Source of the DNA: an uncultured Chthoniobacterales bacterium
GTDB taxonomy: Bacteria > Verrucomicrobiota > Verrucomicrobiia > Chthoniobacterales > CALDSX01
Assembly: GCA_937924445.1 (NCBI GenBank)
Contig: CALDSX010000034.1
Span: 1 to 44,088 of the forward strand
Length of the DNA stretch: 44,088 nucleotides
Direction of reading: 5' to 3'
In this document: piece after piece, positions 16,741 to 25,197 of the stretch
How the letters are laid out: each line of letters opens with the position of its first letter
Numbering within the stretch: position 1 is the first letter of the stretch
The notes under the pieces: model-generated
Seen by the model: the letters and a program-made list of their open reading frames with translations, nothing else
Told to the model about the DNA's origin: nothing
The model's database searches: none
Translations under genes and position numbers: made by a program

Positions 16741-17856
16741 TTGAAAACTGAGATAGAAACCAAAACTGCATTTCATCGCATCCGTTACGCTCAGGTGTGG
16801 GAAGATGGAAACGTTCTGATGGAGGCATTTGGATCTGCATCTGGTGGGCGCGGACTTTCTATCGCATCGGCCGGTGACAACGCGCTTCTAATGCTCGCTC
16901 GCGACCCCGATGAGGTGCTGGCCGTTGACATTAACCCCGCACAGCTTGCCTGCTTGGAGATCCGCGTCGCCGCATTGCAGACACTCGAACGGGATGAAGT
17001 GCTTGGTTTGATCGGTTCCAGAGCAATGCCCCCACGCGCACGCACCGAGTGCTACCGGCGCTGCCGCCCACTTTTGGGAGAGAGCGCCCGGCGTTTTTGG
17101 GACGCACATCCTCGGTTCATCACACGAGGTATCGGAGGTTGCGGAAAATTCGAAGGTTATTTCCATCTCTTCCGAAAGATGATTTTGCCACTAGCACACA
17201 ACCGTCATCGTGTGGAGGCATTGCTTACGCCACGCACACCGCAGGAGAGGGCAATGTTCTTTGAACATCAGTGGAACACAACGCGCTGGCGGATGATTTT
17301 TCATCTCTTCTTTTCCCGATTTGTGATGGGCTGTCTTGGGCGTTCTCCGCAATTTTTTGAACATGTCGAAGGGCCTGTGGCTTCGCGAATTCTCAAACGC
17401 GTCAGTCACGCTTTGATCGTTCTCGATCCGTCACAAAATCCTTGGCTACACTGGATTTTGACCGGTTCCCACACACGCCTCCGAGGGGAGACAGTTTTAC
17501 CACCCTGGCTTGAGGAGGGAGCTTATAGGCGGATTGTGGCAAATCTTGGGCGGCTTAAATGGCGTCGAAGCTCGGTTGAGGAGGTTCTTTCGGAAGAAAA
17601 ATGCGGCTTCGATCATTTCAACCTGAGCGATATATTTGAATACATGAGCCCCGCACGGGCGGAGTGGCTTCTTGAAAAAATCTGTGAACGTTCGTCGCCA
17701 GGTGCGCGACTCGTTTATTGGAACATGCTCGCGCCACGCAGTCGCCCTGAGCGGCTTGCAAACCGTCTCGTTCCTGTTACGGACCTCACACGGATGTTGC
17801 ACGAAAAAGATAGGGGTTTCTTCTACTCGCGTTTAGTTATCGAGGACAGAATTTGA
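16741..17856 (+). CDS. BtaA-like S-adenosylmethionine:diacylglycerol 3-amino-3-carboxypropyl transferase (DUF3419)
   Basis: A 371-residue DUF3419 protein. Characterised BtaA moves the 3-amino-3-carboxypropyl group of SAM to the free hydroxyl of diacylglycerol, giving diacylglycerylhomoserine, the precursor of betaine lipids. Visible features are RIRYAQVWEDGNVLMEA near the start, the SAM-binding loop LSIASAGDNALLM (residues 39-51), Asp63 in AVDINPAQLACLE, the middle FFEHQWNTTRWRMIFHLFF, and FNLSDIFEYM near the C-terminus. The frame has no upstream ATG, so the TTG at 16741 is taken as start, 8 nt after the dikinase stop. BtaB, the N-methyltransferase, is not fused and not adjacent. The acceptor could be diacylglycerol or a product of the genes upstream. 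Confidence 0.87.
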   Translation: MKTEIETKTAFHRIRYAQVWEDGNVLMEAFGSASGGRGLSIASAGDNALLMLARDPDEVLAVDINPAQLACLEIRVAALQTLERDEVLGLIGSRAMPPRARTECYRRCRPLLGESARRFWDAHPRFITRGIGGCGKFEGYFHLFRKMILPLAHNRHRVEALLTPRTPQERAMFFEHQWNTTRWRMIFHLFFSRFVMGCLGRSPQFFEHVEGPVASRILKRVSHALIVLDPSQNPWLHWILTGSHTRLRGETVLPPWLEEGAYRRIVANLGRLKWRRSSVEEVLSEEKCGFDHFNLSDIFEYMSPARAEWLLEKICERSSPGARLVYWNMLAPRSRPERLANRLVPVTDLTRMLHEKDRGFFYSRLVIEDRI

Positions 17857-17882
17857 GGAATAAGCGGGGTCTTTTCACCCTC

Positions 17883-20531
17883 TCAGTTTTGTGGAATTTG
17901 AAACTCCGGAAACTGGGTGCGCAGGCGATTGAGCGCCTCCTCAGCCTCGGTTATTTGTCCGCTTTTGCGGAAAGCCTCGCTCGATTTCAGCAACGCCCGT
18001 GTCTTTATCTTTGGTTCTTCAAACAACAAGGCAACGCGGGTGTAATTTTTTGCTGCGTCAGCTGGTTCATTTTTGGCTAGAAGAAGATCGCCATGAAGTA
18101 AAAGAGCCTCCGCATAAAGTGGCCCTTCGGGAGAGAGTTCGATGATCTCACTAATTGTGGCCAGCGCGGTGTCAAACTTGTCCGCACCAATTTCCGCGCG
18201 GGCACGTTCGAGCAGTGCACGCGAACGTGAAGCGGGATCCGTAGCGTTCTTGAGGACGCGATTGGCGGCATCGGCTGCGGGGCTCCACTTTGAGAGAGCG
18301 TTCCGAACTTTGGCCAAGTAATACCATGCCTCATCGGGTGCGTCGCCGGCCTGTTCTGCCACCGCGGCCAGGTAGCGTTCCGCCTCTTTGTGTCGATTGA
18401 GGTCGGCCAGTGTCATCCCTAGCCAGCGGATCACATCAGCAGGAACAAGGGGGTCATTTTTACCCGGTTTGTAAGCTTCGATCTCCGCGAGGAGTGCCTC
18501 TGCCTGTTGAAGGTAATAATAGCTTAAAATGATCCGCAGCGTGGCACGCCCGTTGTAGCTTTCCGCATCCCGCTTGCGCGCCTCCTGAAGGTGAGGAATG
18601 GCCCCCTGGTAATCTTTGTTGTTAAACAACGTCTGGCCAATCCAATAGTTTGCACGGGCAGATTCTCTGCTCTCCGGATACGCATTGAGAAAATCTCGAA
18701 AAGCCTGCGCCATCGCTTCTTCATCTCCTTTTTCGCCAAAAAGTTGCGCTTTTCGAACCATGACCACCTCACGCTCTGCAGCATCTGGGAAGCGCGAGAT
18801 AACGGTGTCAAAATCCGCTAAGGCGCTCTTCGAGTCGCCTAGTTTGGCGTGCGCGACACCACGTTGGCTAAGGGCTGCGGGCACCAAAGAATGGTCAGGA
18901 AATTTCTGAGTAAAGTAAGTAAAACTGCGCACAGCCTCTGCATAGGCACCGGCATAGAATTGAGAAAACGCGAGACGATAGGCGGTCTGTGCTTTGTGTT
19001 CAGGGGAGAGATCAGAAGTCAGAAGCGCTGAATAAATCGCTGCTGCCTCGCCATAACGCTCGCTGTTAAAGAGGTATTCTGCCTTGATAAAACGCGCGAG
19101 CGAGGCCCTTCGACTCAGCGGGTAGGCCTGCAAAAAACTCTCTATCTCGTCAAGGAGAGAATTTGATTTGGCATCATAGAGAGCGGCAAGACGCTCAAAG
19201 GAGGCATCCTCACTCAACGGACTTGTGGGATATTGGCGGAGGAGTTCATCAAAAACCGACAGCGAAGACGGGATTTTTCCACTCTTCCTCATCGCCCGGC
19301 CGACAAGTAGCATAGCTTCGGGTGCAATCTCTGGATTGGTAAACCCACCGCCACTATTGTAAGTTGAGATCACGTCGGCGTATTTGCGTTGCGCATCAAG
19401 TGCTCTCATCTCAGCGAGTTTTGCCGATTCACCAAAAGTGCCCTTGGGATCAGCCTGCATGGCAGAAGAAAAAAATTTTCTTGCCTCCGCAATTTTGCCA
19501 AGATCGATTGCAAGTAATCCGGCCTGAAGCGCTGCATCAGCGCGAAGGTTCGGATCTTTCGCGATGGCTGCAGCGGAGGCATAGCTTTTATATGCTTCTT
19601 CTTTATCCCCGCGAGCGACTGCGAGGCGGGCGAGTGAAAGAAGAGACGCTTCGCGGAAGATGTTCGGCTCCGGAGCCGAAGCAACCTGGGAAAATAAAGT
19701 CCGCGCATCTGCCGAGCGACCGATTTCTTGAGCACACCGAGCCTGGTAAAATCGAGCTGTCAAAGCAAGCTCCGGCATCTTGAGCAGGTCTGCAGCAAGG
19801 CGATAGTTCGAAAGCGCGTCGGAATAATTCCCTGCGGCAAAATAGAGCTCCGCCAGACGGTATGCGGCCGGACCGACAAAAGGTCCGTCAGTGAATTCGT
19901 CCAAGAGAGTTTTAAAAAACTTCATTGCCGCGCCAGTCTGTTTCGTCTGGACTAGACAGACACCCATTTGATAGAGCGCCTCTTGGCGGTGACGTGTGGT
20001 GGGGAACTCCCTAAGGAGCCTGTTGTAAAACGCCAGCGCGTTGGCGTATTCGTGTTTGTTTAACAACGCACTTGCGGACTCGTGAAGCATCTGCTCTGCC
20101 GATAGCCCGGGGGAGGTGCTGGGTCCGATTCGAATGTCCCCGGGGCTTTCCCCCTGAAAGATTGGTGCCGTCGGTTCCAAACTATCGGGCCCTAATAATG
20201 GTGCCGTGCGCTGTGGGACAACGGGTGACGTGGGCGAGGTCAAAGGCGCGGTTTGTGGCACCGAAGAGTTTTTAAGAGTCGGATTGGGCGGAGGTGCATC
20301 AACAACTGGTATGGGAACGACAGCAGGCGGATGCACTTTATCGGGCATGAGGGCCGGATCGAATGGCTCAAGAAAAGCGCCTGCCTCAGTTCCTCGAACC
20401 GATTCTGCTCGACGCACGGGCTCAGCTCGACGCACGGACTCTTGACCCAGTGCAGAGGTCAGGCTGCTCCAAGCAACGCAGAGGGATGCTCCAATTTGAA
20501 GGTGGGAAAGCAAAACCGTCTTTTTAATCAT
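17883..20531 (-). CDS. Large exported TPR protein of the exbB-exbD operon
   Basis: An 882-residue protein. The ATG at 20531 overlaps the exbD stop by ATGA and opens a signal peptide (MIKKTVLLSHLQIGASLCVA, with a likely end near LTSALGQ). Residues 27-50 hold three copies of a six-residue RR-A-E type repeat. A Pro-rich region up to about residue 135 follows. The remaining 750 residues are tandem TPR and TPR-like units, including YANALAFYNRLLREFPTTRH, GAAMKFFKTLLDEFTDGPF and DKFDTALATISEIIELSPEG, with the YbgF/CpoB flavour of units that handle Tol-Pal or outer-membrane cargo. Placement after ExbB/ExbD suggests a periplasmic partner of that proton-driven motor. No TonB, TolA, TolB or Pal is in the window. 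Confidence 0.87.
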   Translation of the reverse strand: MIKKTVLLSHLQIGASLCVAWSSLTSALGQESVRRAEPVRRAESVRGTEAGAFLEPFDPALMPDKVHPPAVVPIPVVDAPPPNPTLKNSSVPQTAPLTSPTSPVVPQRTAPLLGPDSLEPTAPIFQGESPGDIRIGPSTSPGLSAEQMLHESASALLNKHEYANALAFYNRLLREFPTTRHRQEALYQMGVCLVQTKQTGAAMKFFKTLLDEFTDGPFVGPAAYRLAELYFAAGNYSDALSNYRLAADLLKMPELALTARFYQARCAQEIGRSADARTLFSQVASAPEPNIFREASLLSLARLAVARGDKEEAYKSYASAAAIAKDPNLRADAALQAGLLAIDLGKIAEARKFFSSAMQADPKGTFGESAKLAEMRALDAQRKYADVISTYNSGGGFTNPEIAPEAMLLVGRAMRKSGKIPSSLSVFDELLRQYPTSPLSEDASFERLAALYDAKSNSLLDEIESFLQAYPLSRRASLARFIKAEYLFNSERYGEAAAIYSALLTSDLSPEHKAQTAYRLAFSQFYAGAYAEAVRSFTYFTQKFPDHSLVPAALSQRGVAHAKLGDSKSALADFDTVISRFPDAAEREVVMVRKAQLFGEKGDEEAMAQAFRDFLNAYPESRESARANYWIGQTLFNNKDYQGAIPHLQEARKRDAESYNGRATLRIILSYYYLQQAEALLAEIEAYKPGKNDPLVPADVIRWLGMTLADLNRHKEAERYLAAVAEQAGDAPDEAWYYLAKVRNALSKWSPAADAANRVLKNATDPASRSRALLERARAEIGADKFDTALATISEIIELSPEGPLYAEALLLHGDLLLAKNEPADAAKNYTRVALLFEEPKIKTRALLKSSEAFRKSGQITEAEEALNRLRTQFPEFQIPQN
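20389..20437. repeat. Short in-frame tandem repeat, 18-bp period
   Basis: Two exact copies of GCTCGACGCACGG start at 20407 and 20425, and a third diverged unit lies just before them near 20389. The repeat is inside the TPR gene and encodes (S/P)VRRAE-like hexapeptides right after the signal peptide. It is likely to vary in copy number by slippage. Confidence 0.6.
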
Positions 20532-20965
20532 GGTTGATCGCGCTTTGATCCACTTTCGGCCCGAGATGTGGCAAAAGCGACGTTCCAAATATTGGCAGCT
20601 CGGCAGATATCGAGCACGCGCACGATGTGGCGGTAGCCTGCATCCTGATCGCCTCGAAGCACGACTGCCTGATCCGGAAAATCTGCGGCAAGCTGCAACA
20701 ACATCTGCTTCAGTTCCTCCTCTTGTAGCTCACGTCGATTGACAATCAACCTACCTTGAGCGTTCACGTTGACAATCATTTGCCCGATCGCGCGCGGTGC
20801 ATCGCGTCCTTCTTTTGCCGTGGGCACACTGATGTCGAGTTGCTTTTCCGTGAGAGAGAAGTTCCATGTCAAAATAAAATAGAGGAGGAGCACCAGCAAT
20901 ATGTCCACCAGTGGGGCAATCTGAAAACCGAGCGGTTGCGGCTGTGGTCGCAGGCGAAAGTTCAT
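20528..20965 (-). CDS. ExbD/TolR-family biopolymer transport protein
   Basis: A 145-residue single-pass inner-membrane protein with a periplasmic domain. The transmembrane helix (about residues 16-36) carries the essential proton-path aspartate, D21 in IAPLVDILLVLLLYF. The C-terminal part matches the ExbD/TolR fold: PTAKEG, then a conserved VNVNAQGRLIVNRRELQ stretch and LRGDQDAGYRHIVRVLD. With ExbB it forms a proton-driven motor that energises outer-membrane transport or Tol-type envelope constriction. It lies 33 nt after exbB and overlaps the downstream TPR gene by ATGA. Whether it belongs to the Exb or the Tol subgroup cannot be told from this sequence alone. Confidence 0.94.
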   Translation of the reverse strand: MNFRLRPQPQPLGFQIAPLVDILLVLLLYFILTWNFSLTEKQLDISVPTAKEGRDAPRAIGQMIVNVNAQGRLIVNRRELQEEELKQMLLQLAADFPDQAVVLRGDQDAGYRHIVRVLDICRAANIWNVAFATSRAESGSKRDQP

Positions 20966-20998
20966 GTTTTATTGGAGCGTTGACATGAGGGCAACGTG

Positions 20999-21715
20999 TT
21001 AGTCGAAATCCGAATCCATTTGTAGACGGTGGGGGTGTTCCACCGGACGCCGCAGTTGAGAATACAAAGCGATCAGGTAGGCGACTCCTGTTTCGAAGTC
21101 AGAAGAGATTGTTTGCACTTTTCCCCGGAAAAATGCGTAGAAGAGAGCCGCGGAAATGCCGATCACCAGCCCCGTTCCGGTGGTCACAAGGGCCTGGGCG
21201 ACTCCCGATGCGAGCAAAATCGAGCTGGTATTTTGCATCTCTGTTGAGAGAACGCCGAACGAGTTGATAATTCCCACCACGGTGCCCAGAAGTCCAAGCA
21301 TCGGTGCCAACGTTGCAATGTCAGCAAGATACGAAATTCTCTGGTTGAGTAAAGAGACATGACGCGTGCCCTCGCTTTGTGCAATATCGCGTATTTGCTC
21401 GGGAGATGAGGACGGATTCTCTTCACCAAAGTCTACAACACGCCCCAGAACACGCGCGCAGGCAAGGCGGTGGTTACTGCATGTCGCCAAAAGCCCCAGA
21501 AAATCGCGTTTTTTCATCAGCGCTTCGGCGAGGGCCAAAAAGCGGTCGCTAATTAATGCGCCACGCCGGATTGTGAGCAGGAAAATCATAACAAGGGCCG
21601 TTAGAATGAGGAATAACCCTGCCAACGGAATCATCACCGGTCCACCTTTAAACAGCAGTTCCAGCAGGGAGTGAGTTGTTTCCTGAAGGTTTTCGCTAGC
21701 CAAATGCGTCTGCAT
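20999..21715 (-). CDS. ExbB/TolQ-family proton channel protein
   Basis: A 238-residue MotA/TolQ/ExbB family protein with three hydrophobic segments: residues 27-50 (PVMIPLAGLFLILTALVMIF), about 128-150 (LADIATLAPMLGLLGTVVG) and about 170-195 (VAQALVTTGTGLVIGISAAL). The LAPMLGLLGTVVGIINSF and ALVTTGTGLVIGI stretches are the family signature that lines the ion path with ExbD. It starts a three-gene minus-strand operon with exbD and the large TPR gene. The 132 nt upstream up to the DUF1232 gene must hold divergent promoters; I saw no strong -35/-10 pair in it. Confidence 0.94.
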   Translation of the reverse strand: MQTHLASENLQETTHSLLELLFKGGPVMIPLAGLFLILTALVMIFLLTIRRGALISDRFLALAEALMKKRDFLGLLATCSNHRLACARVLGRVVDFGEENPSSSPEQIRDIAQSEGTRHVSLLNQRISYLADIATLAPMLGLLGTVVGIINSFGVLSTEMQNTSSILLASGVAQALVTTGTGLVIGISAALFYAFFRGKVQTISSDFETGVAYLIALYSQLRRPVEHPHRLQMDSDFD

Positions 21716-21887
21716 AACTTTGACTTCCGTAGCGCAGAATTAAAGGGATTCAAGCTGTAGAACGAATGAACTCTCGGCACTTGCAAAATTTTTATCCTCA
21801 CCGAACCAGCTTATTCGGGCCTTATTTTCTTGCCCCTTTAAATGTTTCTTGTTGAACAATATCATCTCTTTAGAGGTCCCAATAGAA

Positions 21888-22292
21888 ATGGATTACATAA
21901 CGGAATACATAGAAAAAGGTTCACGCAGCATGACGCCCCGGAGTGTTGAAAGCTTCCGGAAACTTTTGCCGGATATACAATTCAAAATGACTTCAATCGA
22001 TGCGCCCAAATATCCGCATCTGATGTCGCAGATTGAATTTTTAACGCGTTTTGTGGAGGATTTTGCAGACGGCGTTTGGAAAGAAAGCTCCTTTGTGGCT
22101 TACGCAGAGAGTCTGTTTGCGCTGTCTTATCTGCTTAAAGAAGTTGATGTAATTCCTGACTCGCTTCCTGATATCGGCTTTTCCGACGATTCAGCCATCA
22201 TCCGCGCGGTGCTCTCCCGAGCCGAATCGGAATTTCAGCGCTACGCACAGGCGAGTAATATCGATTGGACTTTGATCACCACAGATCCCTGA
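21888..22292 (+). CDS. DUF1232 (YkvA-like) small protein
   Basis: A 134-residue protein. The core YAESLFALSYLLKEVDVIPD plus SLPDIGFSDDSAIIRAVL is the DUF1232/YkvA signature (a short hydrophobic helix, then DxIPD, G-x-x-DD). Function of this family is unknown; many members are predicted to be membrane associated. The N-terminal half (residues 1-60) is helical and charged and includes a segment resembling YPHLMSQIEFLTRFVEDF. I chose ATG 21888; a TTG at 21849 would add 13 residues. The gene is divergent from exbB and convergent with alaS. A 12-bp perfect palindrome (GGGTATATACCC, 22309-22320) follows the stop. Confidence 0.8.
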   Translation: MDYITEYIEKGSRSMTPRSVESFRKLLPDIQFKMTSIDAPKYPHLMSQIEFLTRFVEDFADGVWKESSFVAYAESLFALSYLLKEVDVIPDSLPDIGFSDDSAIIRAVLSRAESEFQRYAQASNIDWTLITTDP

Positions 22293-22308
22293 GTTGCCAA
22301 ACTCTGAG

Positions 22309-22320
22309 GGGTATATACCC
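22309..22320. other. Perfect 12-bp palindrome in convergent gap
   Basis: GGGTATATACCC sits between the DUF1232 stop and the end of alaS. No T-run follows, so it is a poor rho-independent terminator. It may be a protein-binding site or chance. Confidence 0.4.
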
Positions 22321-22372
22321 TTAAGATTCGTAACCCGGGCGCAGTTTCATGGAGGAGTTTCTGATCCCCATT

Positions 22373-25111
22373 TCAGACATTCATCATTGAGCTTAATATC
22401 TGTTCTGTTCTTTTTATCGCCGCCCCAATGCCGGAGGCATCTCTGCCCGCACCCCGGGCAAAATCCGGACGTCCGCCACCTTTGCCGCCAAGTAACGGGG
22501 CTATTTCACGCACCATGGCACCGGCGTTGAGTTTGCTGGTGAGCTCTTTCGGTATCATACAAACAATCGAAACAACGCCACTGGCTTCGGATGCAAAAAG
22601 TGTTACGGGGCCATTAAGCTTTGACGTTAACACCTCTGCAACAAACGCGAGTTGGTCTCCGTCGCAGTCGTCTAGCCGAGCAACCACGGCTTCGATGCTT
22701 CCAAATTTCGCTCGCTTTTCGAGCAAGCTCAGGGCCATTAATCCAGCTTCACGTCGACGCGCTATTTCAAGCGCTCGCTCAAGCTCTTTCTCGTGCGCAA
22801 GCAAGTTCTCTATCCGCGTTTCCAAATCCACTAGTGGCGTTCCAAGTCTCTTGGCAAGAGAAGCAAGCCGCGCAGATTCAGATGCAAGCAGACGAGCGGT
22901 AACCAAACCTGTCGTCGCTTCGATACGACGAATTCCAGCGGCCACTGCTGATTCGGTAAGAATACGAAAGAGCCCGATCTCCCCTGTGGCCCGTGTGTGG
23001 GTGCCACCGCACAATTCCATTGAGAAACCATCGAGCGCTCCAAAGTCGCCACCGATCTGGACAACACGGACGGTGCTGCCGTATTTCTCGCCAAAAAATT
23101 GCATAACATCCGGGCGATGACAGACCTCTGTGTAAGGATAATCGCGCCAGTGGACCGGTGCATTCTCAAGTATCCTCAGATTAACCAAGTGCTCAATTTC
23201 CCTAAGCTGGGCGTCATCGAGCGGTTGGCTGTTGAAATCGAAAGAGAGCTTTTCTGGTCCAACGAAACTTCCCTTTTGAGAGACGTCGAGCCCTGCCACT
23301 TCACGCAGCGCCCAATGGAGGAGATGTGTTGCTGTGTGGTTGCGTTGGATAGCGGCACGTCTCTCCCGATCCACTGCCAGCCGGACTTCGGAGCCTGGCT
23401 CTAGTGGTTCATCTCCCCCTATCAAATGAAGCGTTGCGTCAGCAACGCGGGTCGTGTCATGCACCTCACACGAAATGTTCGAATAAAAAAGCAGCCCGCT
23501 GTCGCCAACCTGACCACCCATCTCGGCGTAAAACGGCGTGCTCTCACAGACAGCTGCCAGTCGGCCTTTGATTTCTAATACCTCCAATACGGTGGTCTCG
23601 CATTCCAGACGATCATAGCCGACGAAGCGACTCGCGGGTGCTTTGATGTCGCTCAGTTCTATAACCTTTTTCTTCTGCGCTTTGCGAGCTCGATCCCTCT
23701 GCTGGGCCATGAGGACATCGAATCCTTTTTCATCCACCTCAAGCCCCCGCTCGCGGGCCATGACTTGCGTAAGGTCAAGCGGAAACCCTTGCTCGTCGTA
23801 AAGGCGAAAGGCAAAAGTGCCGGATAAAATGGCCGTGCCGGTTTGCGCAAGGCGCCCGGCCTCCTCTTCGAAGAGAGCAATGCCTTTGTCGAGCGTTCGA
23901 TTGAAAGATTCCTCCTCCGTTTTTAGCACAGCTGCGACTTTGGTGGCACCGTTCCGGATTTCAGGGAAGATACTTCCCATGTTCAATGTGAGCACCTCTA
24001 CCAGTTTATAGAAAAAAGGCTCACGCAGTCCGAGTGTTCGCCCGTAACGAACAGCGCGGCGAAGAATCCGGCGAAGCACATAGTTTCGGTCGGTGTTTCC
24101 AGGTAGAATCCCGTCGGCTATCGCAAACGTCAACGTGCGGATATGATCCGCGATAACTCGGAAGGCGATGTCATCGCGTTCTTGCACCGTTGCCCCCGAA
24201 GAGCCAGCAGCGGGTGAAGAGGAACCGTAGCGCCGTCCAGAAAGCTCACTGATTTTGTCGAAAATCGGACGAAAAATATCGGTCTCGTAATTTGAGATTC
24301 GCGCGTTGTGAAAATTTTTGAACTGATTGGTTCCTTGGATGACGGAGGTCACACGCTCAAAGCCCATTCCTGTGTCCACGTGACGTGCTGGAAGTGGGGT
24401 AAACGATCCGTCGGGGTTTGCATTGAACTGGATAAAGACGAGGTTCCAGATTTCGATGCAGCGGGGGTCGCCGACGTTCACAAGTTTTCCACCTGTGCGC
24501 CCATCGGAGGTGAGATCTACATGCACTTCGGAACAGGGGCCACATGGGCCCGTTTCGCCCATCATCCAAAAATTGTCCTTGTGACTTCCAGGCACGATGT
24601 GGGTTGTGGGATCCAGCTTTGCCGATTGAAACAGCCGAGCCCAATGCGTCTGTGCCTCCTTGTCGAACTCGCCAGGATCCCCCGATTGCGGCGCATAAAC
24701 TGTGGCATAGAGGCGTTCCGGAGGAAAACCCCAGACATCCACCAATAATTCCCAGGCCCACTCGATGGCCTCTTTTTTAAAGTAATCCCCGAATGACCAA
24801 TTCCCGAGCATCTCGAAGAACGTGTGGTGATAGGTGTCGAGACCGACATCGTCGAGGTCGTTGTGCTTGCCTCCGGCTCGTATGCATTTTTGAGTGTCAG
24901 CCGCTCGGGTTGGGCGTCCGGGCAGTGCCCCAGGTATTCGATCAGCAGCAGGCTTTTGGGCGCCGGTAAACACGGGAACAAATTGGTTCATTCCCGCATT
25001 CGTAAAGAGCAGATTCGGTGAATCGGGCAAAAGGCTCGAAGAAGGAACAATCGAATGGTCTTTACCCTTGAAAAAGTCGAGGAAAGATTGACGTATTTCT
25101 TTGCTAGTCAT
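22373..25111 (-). CDS. alaS: Alanyl-tRNA synthetase
   Basis: AlaRS charges tRNA-Ala with alanine and corrects mischarged Ser and Gly. The 912-residue length is normal. The class II catalytic core is at the N-terminus: SLLPDSPNLLFTNAGMNQFV, DTYHHTFFEMLGNWSFGDYF and RHVDTGMGFERVTSV. The editing domain has HTATHLLHWALREV and the metal-binding CGGTHTRATGEIG. The C-terminal C-Ala domain ends with LLGGKGGGRPDFARGAG. All expected zinc ligands of the editing site are present. ATG 25111 gives the family start (MTSKEIRQSFLDFF). It lies 86 nt downstream of a secreted hypothetical gene on the same strand and may have its own promoter there. Confidence 0.98.
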   Translation of the reverse strand: MTSKEIRQSFLDFFKGKDHSIVPSSSLLPDSPNLLFTNAGMNQFVPVFTGAQKPAADRIPGALPGRPTRAADTQKCIRAGGKHNDLDDVGLDTYHHTFFEMLGNWSFGDYFKKEAIEWAWELLVDVWGFPPERLYATVYAPQSGDPGEFDKEAQTHWARLFQSAKLDPTTHIVPGSHKDNFWMMGETGPCGPCSEVHVDLTSDGRTGGKLVNVGDPRCIEIWNLVFIQFNANPDGSFTPLPARHVDTGMGFERVTSVIQGTNQFKNFHNARISNYETDIFRPIFDKISELSGRRYGSSSPAAGSSGATVQERDDIAFRVIADHIRTLTFAIADGILPGNTDRNYVLRRILRRAVRYGRTLGLREPFFYKLVEVLTLNMGSIFPEIRNGATKVAAVLKTEEESFNRTLDKGIALFEEEAGRLAQTGTAILSGTFAFRLYDEQGFPLDLTQVMARERGLEVDEKGFDVLMAQQRDRARKAQKKKVIELSDIKAPASRFVGYDRLECETTVLEVLEIKGRLAAVCESTPFYAEMGGQVGDSGLLFYSNISCEVHDTTRVADATLHLIGGDEPLEPGSEVRLAVDRERRAAIQRNHTATHLLHWALREVAGLDVSQKGSFVGPEKLSFDFNSQPLDDAQLREIEHLVNLRILENAPVHWRDYPYTEVCHRPDVMQFFGEKYGSTVRVVQIGGDFGALDGFSMELCGGTHTRATGEIGLFRILTESAVAAGIRRIEATTGLVTARLLASESARLASLAKRLGTPLVDLETRIENLLAHEKELERALEIARRREAGLMALSLLEKRAKFGSIEAVVARLDDCDGDQLAFVAEVLTSKLNGPVTLFASEASGVVSIVCMIPKELTSKLNAGAMVREIAPLLGGKGGGRPDFARGAGRDASGIGAAIKRTEQILSSMMNV

Positions 25112-25197
25112 GGGGCGGGAGCTTGGCGGGTCTCGAGCTGAAGCGCAAGACGGTTTCTTAGCTTGCTCTTCGTTTCTTGCAGAATGAGGTCGCGATT

